From: Candidatus Nomurabacteria bacterium
Lineage (GTDB): Bacteria > Patescibacteriota > Minisyncoccia > Phycocordibacterales > UBA9973
Length of the DNA stretch: 15,858 nt
NCBI GenBank assembly: GCA_026395935.1
Contig: JAPLXT010000081.1
Span: forward strand, 1-15,858
Direction of reading: 5' to 3'
Positions 11,256-15,858 of this stretch are shown one piece after another. The notes beneath the pieces are model-generated. The model was not told the origin of the DNA and ran no database searches. It saw nothing but the letters and a program-made list of their open reading frames with translations. Made by a program: the position numbers and the translations under genes. Numbering within the stretch: the stretch's first letter is position 1; each line of letters starts with the position of its first letter.

Positions 11256-12554
11256 ATGAATAATCCAAAGAAAAAAACAAATAAAGAACCATTTTTATCA
11301 TTGAAAGGAATGCGGGATATCATAGATGAAGAGTACTACCAATTCCAAGGTTTTTTTGAGAAGGCTCAAGAGGTTTCTGTTTATTATGGTTTCAAACCTA
11401 TCGACACACCAATAGTAGAACAGGAAGGAGTTTTCACTTCTTCTATTGGAGAAGGTACGGATATAATCGATAAGGAAATGTATACTCTTAAAACAAAAGG
11501 TGGAGATCATCTAGCATTGCGACCTGAGCACACTGCAGGGCTCATGCGTAGCTACATAGAGCATGGAATGCAATCCCTACCTCAACCACTCCTCTTCTAC
11601 AGTTATGGACCAAGCTTTAGACACGATAATCCACAAAAAGGGCGTTATAGACAGTTCTATCAGTTTGATATTGATTCCCTTGGAAGTGAGAAAAGTATTA
11701 TGGATGCTTTGGTAATTAAGACAGCTTGGACAATATTAGAAGAAGCTGGTGCTAAAAAGCTATCTGTAGATATCAACTCTATTGGAGATAAAGAATGTAG
11801 AGCTTCATATATAAGAGAGCTTGTTTCTTACTATAAGAAAAACATTCAATTCCTTCCGGCTATAGATCACGAAAGACTAAAAACAAACCCTTTAAGAATT
11901 CTTGACTCCAAAGAAGAAAGAACTATTGAACTCAATAAAAATGCCCCCGATTCCCTCTCACACCTATGCGCAGACTGTCAAAAACATTTCAAAGAAGTTC
12001 TAGAGTATCTTGAGAAAATGGAGATACCTTACAATATAAATAAATGCCTTGTCAGAGGTCTCTCTTATTACACTCGAACCGTTGTTGAGATAATGATAGA
12101 AGATAAAGAAACAGGTAAAATGATAACAATCGCTGGTGGAGGACGATATGATTACTTAGCAAAGCAGCTTGGAAGTAAAAAGGATATTCCATCTGTTGGT
12201 ATTTCCATTGGAGTTGATCGAGTAGTAGAGGCACCTTGGTTTGCAAAACTTTCGCCTCGCATAATAAAAAAGCCTAAAATATATTTTATCCAGCTTGGTT
12301 TTGATGCCAAATTAAAATCATTAAATGTTATCGAAATACTTCGAAAAGGTAAAATTCCAATAGCGCAATCTATATCTAAGGATAATTTAGGTGCCCAGCT
12401 AGCCGTTGCTGAGAAACTTGGAATGCATTACGCTATAATCTTTGGACAAAAAGAAGCGATGGAAGATTCGGTTATCTTTAGAGATATGACTAATAGATCA
12501 CAAGATACGGTAAAATTATCTAACTTACTTGATTATATAAAAAATCTTAAGTAA
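11256..12554 (+). CDS. hisS: Histidyl-tRNA synthetase
   Basis: A 432-residue class II synthetase. Motif 1 lies in the N-terminal helix/strand with the substrate loop RPEHTAGLMRSY. Motif 2 is YGPSFRHDNPQKGRYRQFYQFDID. The histidine-binding HisA loops are GLSYYTRTVVEI and AGGGRYDYL, and motif 3 is SVGISIGVDRV. The C-terminal anticodon-binding domain follows from about residue 340 (KIYFIQLGF ... GAQLAVAEKLGMHYAIIFGQKE). It charges tRNA-His in the cytoplasm. A Lys/Asn-rich extension of about 15 residues precedes the first conserved block (LKGMRDII). It sits 5 nt after lepB and 8 nt before def, with no Shine-Dalgarno before it. Confidence 0.97.
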   Translation: MNNPKKKTNKEPFLSLKGMRDIIDEEYYQFQGFFEKAQEVSVYYGFKPIDTPIVEQEGVFTSSIGEGTDIIDKEMYTLKTKGGDHLALRPEHTAGLMRSYIEHGMQSLPQPLLFYSYGPSFRHDNPQKGRYRQFYQFDIDSLGSEKSIMDALVIKTAWTILEEAGAKKLSVDINSIGDKECRASYIRELVSYYKKNIQFLPAIDHERLKTNPLRILDSKEERTIELNKNAPDSLSHLCADCQKHFKEVLEYLEKMEIPYNINKCLVRGLSYYTRTVVEIMIEDKETGKMITIAGGGRYDYLAKQLGSKKDIPSVGISIGVDRVVEAPWFAKLSPRIIKKPKIYFIQLGFDAKLKSLNVIEILRKGKIPIAQSISKDNLGAQLAVAEKLGMHYAIIFGQKEAMEDSVIFRDMTNRSQDTVKLSNLLDYIKNLK

Positions 12555-12562
12555 ATAAATAT

Positions 12563-13120
12563 ATGATTCCAATTGTTCAAAATGAAGATCCAGTTTTAAG
12601 AAAAATCGCCAAAGAAGTTCCTGTTGCTAGTATCACAAAACCAAAAATCAAAAAAATCATCCATGATATGAGTGAAGCACTAGGTTCTCAAAGTGATGGC
12701 GTCGCTATTGCAGCTCCACAGATAGGAGTATCTTTGCGTATTTTTGTCATTTCTGGAAAAATTTTTGATGAGGATTTTATACGAGGTAAGGGTTCGACTG
12801 AAGGTGAGCTATATAAAAAAGCCCGTCAGAAAGATCTGGTCTTCATTAATCCAATACTAAAAAAAATATCTAAAGATAAAAAACTCCTCTCTGAAGGATG
12901 CCTATCTGTGAGACCTATATATGGTAAAGTCCGTCGTGCAACCCGTGCTACAGTTGAGGCTTATGATGAAAATGGTAAAAAAATTGTAAAAGATGGGGTT
13001 GGATTACTTGCTCATATATTTCAACATGAAACCGATCATCTAGATGGAATACTTTTCACAGATAAAGCAAAAGATTTGCATGATGCCCCCATTCTAGATG
13101 AGTTCGAAGATAATAATTAA
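12563..13120 (+). CDS. def: Peptide deformylase
   Basis: A 185-residue metalloenzyme that removes the formyl group from nascent proteins. All three motifs are present: motif I GVAIAAPQ (46-53), motif II EGCLS with metal ligand Cys112, and motif III QHETDH with His154, Glu155 and His158. Between motifs I and II a charged stretch of about 25 residues (GKIFDEDFIRGKGSTEGEL) looks like an insertion compared with the minimal enzyme. fmt follows 13 nt later, giving the classical def-fmt pair that adds and removes the formyl group. Confidence 0.96.
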   Translation: MIPIVQNEDPVLRKIAKEVPVASITKPKIKKIIHDMSEALGSQSDGVAIAAPQIGVSLRIFVISGKIFDEDFIRGKGSTEGELYKKARQKDLVFINPILKKISKDKKLLSEGCLSVRPIYGKVRRATRATVEAYDENGKKIVKDGVGLLAHIFQHETDHLDGILFTDKAKDLHDAPILDEFEDNN

Positions 13121-13133
13121 TAATTATATATAA

Positions 13134-13958
13134 ATGTCTTCTCAAAATTTAAAATTCATATTCTTTGGTACTCCAGATGTAGCAAGTAAAACGCTAGATA
13201 TTTTAAAAGAAAAAGGATATATACCAAAGCTCATAGTCACCTCTCCTGATAAACCATCTGGACGAGGGCTTGAAATGCATGAAGCACCTGTGTCCCTATG
13301 GGCAAAAGAAAACAATATAGAGTGCTTAAAGCCAGAAAAAATAACACCTGAATTTATAAATGAAATAAAACCTGAAAACTATGAGTTATCTATAGTGGTT
13401 GCTTATGGAAAAATACTCCCAGAAGAAATAATAAATAAACCTAAACTTGGTACTATAAATATTCACTATTCCCTTCTACCAAAATACCGAGGAGCTTCAC
13501 CATTAGAAGCAGCACTACTAAATGGTGACAAAGAAACTGGAGTAAGTATACAACAGATGGAATATAAACTAGATAGTGGTGGAATATTAAGAGAAGAAGA
13601 ACTGATTATAGATATCAATGACAGTAAAGATAAAGTAAGAAAAACTCTAATAGAGTTAGGAGCTAATATTCTATGTGAAATTCTTCCTCAAATACAAAAT
13701 CGAGAAATTATACCAAAAGCCCAAGACGAAAACCTCGCAACATTTTGTAAAAAAATTAAAAAAGAAGATGGAGAAATAGACCGGAGTGGTAGCGCTCAAG
13801 AAAATTGGAATAAATACAGAGCTTTTTATGGCTGGCCTGGTATATTCTTTTTTCAAAATGGTAAAAGAATAAAAATAACCGAAGCTATTTATGAGAATGG
13901 TTCATTCATAATAAAGAAAGTTATTCCTGAAGGGAAAAAAGAAACTATTTGGAAGTAA
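13134..13958 (+). CDS. fmt: Methionyl-tRNA formyltransferase
   Basis: A 274-residue transferase that formylates Met-tRNA(fMet) using 10-formyl-THF. The N-terminal Rossmann domain begins KFIFFGTPDVAS. The catalytic set is Asn109, His111 (NIHYSLLPKYRGASP) and Asp147 (KLDSGG). The C-terminal OB-fold domain carries IDRSGSAQENWNKYRAFYGWPGI and ends soon after, so it is about 35-40 residues shorter than the usual ~310-residue protein. Its last 14 nt overlap the end of the convergent hpf gene. It is last in the lepB-hisS-def-fmt run. Confidence 0.95.
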   Translation: MSSQNLKFIFFGTPDVASKTLDILKEKGYIPKLIVTSPDKPSGRGLEMHEAPVSLWAKENNIECLKPEKITPEFINEIKPENYELSIVVAYGKILPEEIINKPKLGTINIHYSLLPKYRGASPLEAALLNGDKETGVSIQQMEYKLDSGGILREEELIIDINDSKDKVRKTLIELGANILCEILPQIQNREIIPKAQDENLATFCKKIKKEDGEIDRSGSAQENWNKYRAFYGWPGIFFFQNGKRIKITEAIYENGSFIIKKVIPEGKKETIWK

Positions 13959-14328
13959 ATGGATTTCTTTTAGAAATTCCTTTCATCATTTTCTTTACAC
14001 TAGTTGCACCTCTTTTAAACAGGGTGCTCTTTTTATCTTTACTATTTTTAATTTTTTTTATTAGTTCGTCTTTCGCATCATCGATTGCTTTATATAAATC
14101 ACTTTTTTCAGAATCTGTAAAAAACTTTTCTCCATTTATGGTTACCCCAAATTCAGCTTTATAATAATCTCCTTGCTTATGATGATTCGTCGTCTTTCCT
14201 ACTTCTACATAAACAATAACTTCTTCCCCAGATGAAACAAACTTATTAATCGATTCTACCTTTTTGTTAACATAATCCGTTATAGCACTAGTTAACTCCA
14301 TATTTGTTGCTTTTATATTTGTACTCAT
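13945..14328 (-). CDS. hpf: Ribosome hibernation-promoting factor, short HPF/YfiA type
   Basis: A 127-residue protein matching the HPF/YfiA (RaiA) fold. It opens TNIKATNMELTSAITDYVNKKVESINKF, then a beta-strand segment (EVIVYVEVGKTTNHHKQGDYYKAEF), then the second helix (DLYKAIDDAKDELIKKIKN) and a basic tail (KKSTLFKRGATSVKKMMKG). It would bind the 30S decoding region and idle ribosomes under stress. The absence of the long C-terminal dimerisation domain makes it the short form. It ends in TAG. Its leader holds two hairpins (see 14333-14375). The DUF167 gene lies upstream on the same strand. Confidence 0.9.
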   Translation of the reverse strand: MSTNIKATNMELTSAITDYVNKKVESINKFVSSGEEVIVYVEVGKTTNHHKQGDYYKAEFGVTINGEKFFTDSEKSDLYKAIDDAKDELIKKIKNSKDKKSTLFKRGATSVKKMMKGISKRNPFTSK

Positions 14329-14332
14329 TGTT

Positions 14333-14375
14333 GATTCTGCGGAATCACGTCGCGTAAGTCCTTTTGGCGCGACGT
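14333..14375 (-). promoter_or_regulatory. Two hairpins in the hpf leader
   Basis: GATTC-TGCG-GAATC (14333-14346) and an 8-bp GC-rich stem ACGTCGCG/CGCGACGT (14347-14354/14368-14375) abut each other and end 4 nt before the hpf start codon. Neither is followed by a T-run on the - strand, so they look more like leader structure than a terminator of the DUF167 gene. They could hide or expose the start region. Confidence 0.45.
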
Positions 14376-14415
14376 AAACACTAAATTATTAATAATACTT
14401 ACATTATCGCAAATT

Positions 14416-14640
14416 TTAGAGAATATTGATAGACAATATTTTACTAGGACTAGTATGACCGCTTATAATACGCACAGATTTAAAATTTATCTCATAAATA
14501 TCGGCTATAATCTCTCTAACGCGAGTATTTGCCAAATTTCTTTCCGCAGGTTCTTTTACTTTTATTAGAAAATTGTTTTCTGATTTTTTCTCTATTTTTT
14601 CTTTTTTCGCACCTGCTTCCACTTTAACTTTTATATACAT
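14416..14640 (-). CDS. DUF167 (YggU-like) protein
   Basis: A 74-residue protein with the DUF167 pattern. A first strand (MYIKVKVEAGAKKEKIEK) leads to FLIKVKEPAERNLANTRVREIIADIY, where the family typically has VxAPPxxGKAN. A final strand follows (VRIISGHTSPSKILSI, family I.SG..sR.K.v.I). The family's function is unknown. Its ATG is 5 nt after the lactate permease stop, so the two are probably one transcript. Slightly shorter than the ~95-residue family average. Confidence 0.82.
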   Translation of the reverse strand: MYIKVKVEAGAKKEKIEKKSENNFLIKVKEPAERNLANTRVREIIADIYEINFKSVRIISGHTSPSKILSINIL

Positions 14641-14645
14641 AATAT

Positions 14646-15858
14646 TTATTTACCAAAAAGTAACATTCCTATCAAACCAACAATAATCAAGTAGGTCATA
14701 CAAGGAATAAATACTCCCCTTAAGATGTCTAATTCTTGGTTCTTCACACGTACAACAGCCTCTGCTGTTAGTATATCTGCAAGGGCAATCATGTTACCGG
14801 CTGCTGCACCAACTACTCCTAGAGATAAAATTGCTTGTGGATTTAAACCAAGTGGAGTTGCGGCAGTGTAAAACAAATTACCAAATAAAATATTTGAGAC
14901 AGTGACACTACCCGTAATGAATCCACCGAACGCACCTATAAACGGTGCAAAGAATGGCAATAGTGAAGTCTCAAAGAAATGCGCGATGATAGCAATAGCC
15001 GAAGGCAATCCTGAAGTATTTTGGCCAGAATTTATCATTATTTGAACCATTGCGAGCATAGAAACGATCACAAAGAATGGGCCAATAGCTTCTGTAAAAC
15101 CAACCTTGATAGAATCCACTAAAACTGTTTTCTTACTTTTCCATATAGCTGACACAATGAAACCAGCTACAAGGAAAGCAAATCCTGGGTTAAACAAATT
15201 AAAAACATGTTTGAAGCCCAAACTCAAAGTTATTCCTGTCTTTCCTAAAAAAATCTTACCCATTATCAAACACAAAACTAAAATAATATAAGGCAAGAAA
15301 GATCTAAATGGTGACATGGTGCTGGTCAAATCTTTCTCATTTTTCAAACTTAAGTTTTCTTTTGGAGTGAAAATATGAAGTTTTGTGGTTACCAATACAA
15401 GAATAATTCCAACGACAGATCCTAAGATTGAAGGAAATTCTGGCCAAAATTTTGCAAATAAAATAGAAGGAATAACAAACACAACTCCTGACCAAATTGC
15501 AAATGGTAACGCACCAAAAAACTCCTTTTTTCTATTTTCTCTACCTAAAGTTATAGCCCAGAGCATAAATATTGGTACAATAATTCCAGCAATATTTAAA
15601 AGCGAAGATATATATGGGACAGATGTAACATTTAATCCAGCATAGCCAACTGTGATAGGCGTGCCAGCGGCCCCAAAGACCCCAGCAGTACTATTTCCCA
15701 ATAATCCAACAATAAGAGCTCTAATTGGCGACAAACCGAGTCCAATCAGCAAAGGCACAGCTATAGCAGCCGGTGTCCCAAACCCTGCTGTACCTTCTAG
15801 AAAAGCTTCAAAAAGCCAAGCAATGACTATTATCTGAACTCTGTAGTCGTGAGACAGG
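14646..15858 (-). CDS. lctP: L-lactate permease (LctP family), 5' end beyond the window
   Basis: The gene enters from the right edge. The frame is open from 15857 and reads EGTAGFGTPAAIAVPLLIGLG, the conserved LctP motif, so the GTG at 15758 is not the true start. At least 403 residues are present of a usual 530-550, so about 130-150 N-terminal residues are outside the window. About ten hydrophobic segments are visible, with GNSTAGVFGAAGTPITVGYAG and GAFGGFITGSVTVSNILFG typical of the family. It moves lactate, probably with protons, across the membrane. In a fermenting CPR cell it may export lactate, which is inference. DUF167 follows 5 nt downstream. Confidence 0.93.
   Translation of the reverse strand, partial: LSHDYRVQIIVIAWLFEAFLEGTAGFGTPAAIAVPLLIGLGLSPIRALIVGLLGNSTAGVFGAAGTPITVGYAGLNVTSVPYISSLLNIAGIIVPIFMLWAITLGRENRKKEFFGALPFAIWSGVVFVIPSILFAKFWPEFPSILGSVVGIILVLVTTKLHIFTPKENLSLKNEKDLTSTMSPFRSFLPYIILVLCLIMGKIFLGKTGITLSLGFKHVFNLFNPGFAFLVAGFIVSAIWKSKKTVLVDSIKVGFTEAIGPFFVIVSMLAMVQIMINSGQNTSGLPSAIAIIAHFFETSLLPFFAPFIGAFGGFITGSVTVSNILFGNLFYTAATPLGLNPQAILSLGVVGAAAGNMIALADILTAEAVVRVKNQELDILRGVFIPCMTYLIIVGLIGMLLFGK

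Noticed and set aside
1..15858. CRISPR array or cas genes
   Set aside because: No set of regularly spaced direct repeats and no Cas motif was found. The REP copies are irregularly spaced and in mixed orientation.

Overview
The window looks like a chromosome segment of a Patescibacteria/CPR bacterium, probably a Parcubacteria-type lineage. The clues are AT-rich DNA, short gene lengths, almost no Shine-Dalgarno sequences, several apparently leaderless genes, a short S1 protein with four S1 repeats, and a typical CPR large serine recombinase beside a tRNA gene. The phylum is inferred from gene style, not from a marker phylogeny. Positions 1-4906 form an accessory region lying against the 3' end of a tRNA-Gly(CCC) gene. 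It holds two adjacent cassettes, each bounded by its own long inverted repeat. Cassette 1 (1-2790) has 108-bp inverted repeats (105/108 identical). It carries a hairpin-rich leader, an unrecognised 600-residue protein and a MazF/PemK-type toxin with no visible protein antitoxin. Cassette 2 (3013-4906) has 159-bp inverted repeats (154/159 identical) around a large serine recombinase, whose reading frame runs through the right repeat and stops inside the tRNA gene, antisense to it. Between the cassettes (2791-3012) are strong stem-loops, including a 77-nt four-arm foldback, and a good promoter aimed into cassette 2. Positions 4983-7336 are core genes: a DivIC/FtsB-like cell-division protein sharing a strand with the tRNA, a 36-residue membrane protein missed by ordinary length cut-offs, and the elongation factor LepA. 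Positions 7441-8634 are a second small accessory patch. It has two overlapping small ORFs, the second resembling a MarR-family C-terminal helix region, and a REP-associated (Y1/HUH) transposase with three matching REP palindromes. One palindrome lies inside the transposase coding sequence, one forms its stop codon, and one sits at its promoter. Positions 8787-15858 return to core functions. A ribosomal protein S1-like gene is interrupted by one in-frame TAG. Facing it across a 44-bp perfect palindrome is pth (peptidyl-tRNA hydrolase). Then come a tight lepB-hisS-def-fmt run (signal peptidase, histidyl-tRNA synthetase, peptide deformylase, Met-tRNA formyltransferase), and on the opposite strand a hibernation factor, a DUF167 protein and the 3' part of an L-lactate permease gene. 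Most core genes serve translation: charging, initiation (fmt/def), elongation (lepA), rescue (pth), mRNA binding (S1) and hibernation (hpf). The most distinctive signals are the paired inverted-repeat cassettes at tRNA-Gly, the REP palindromes built into the RAYT gene, the amber codon in S1, and a -10 box ending exactly 6 nt before ATG at six genes.
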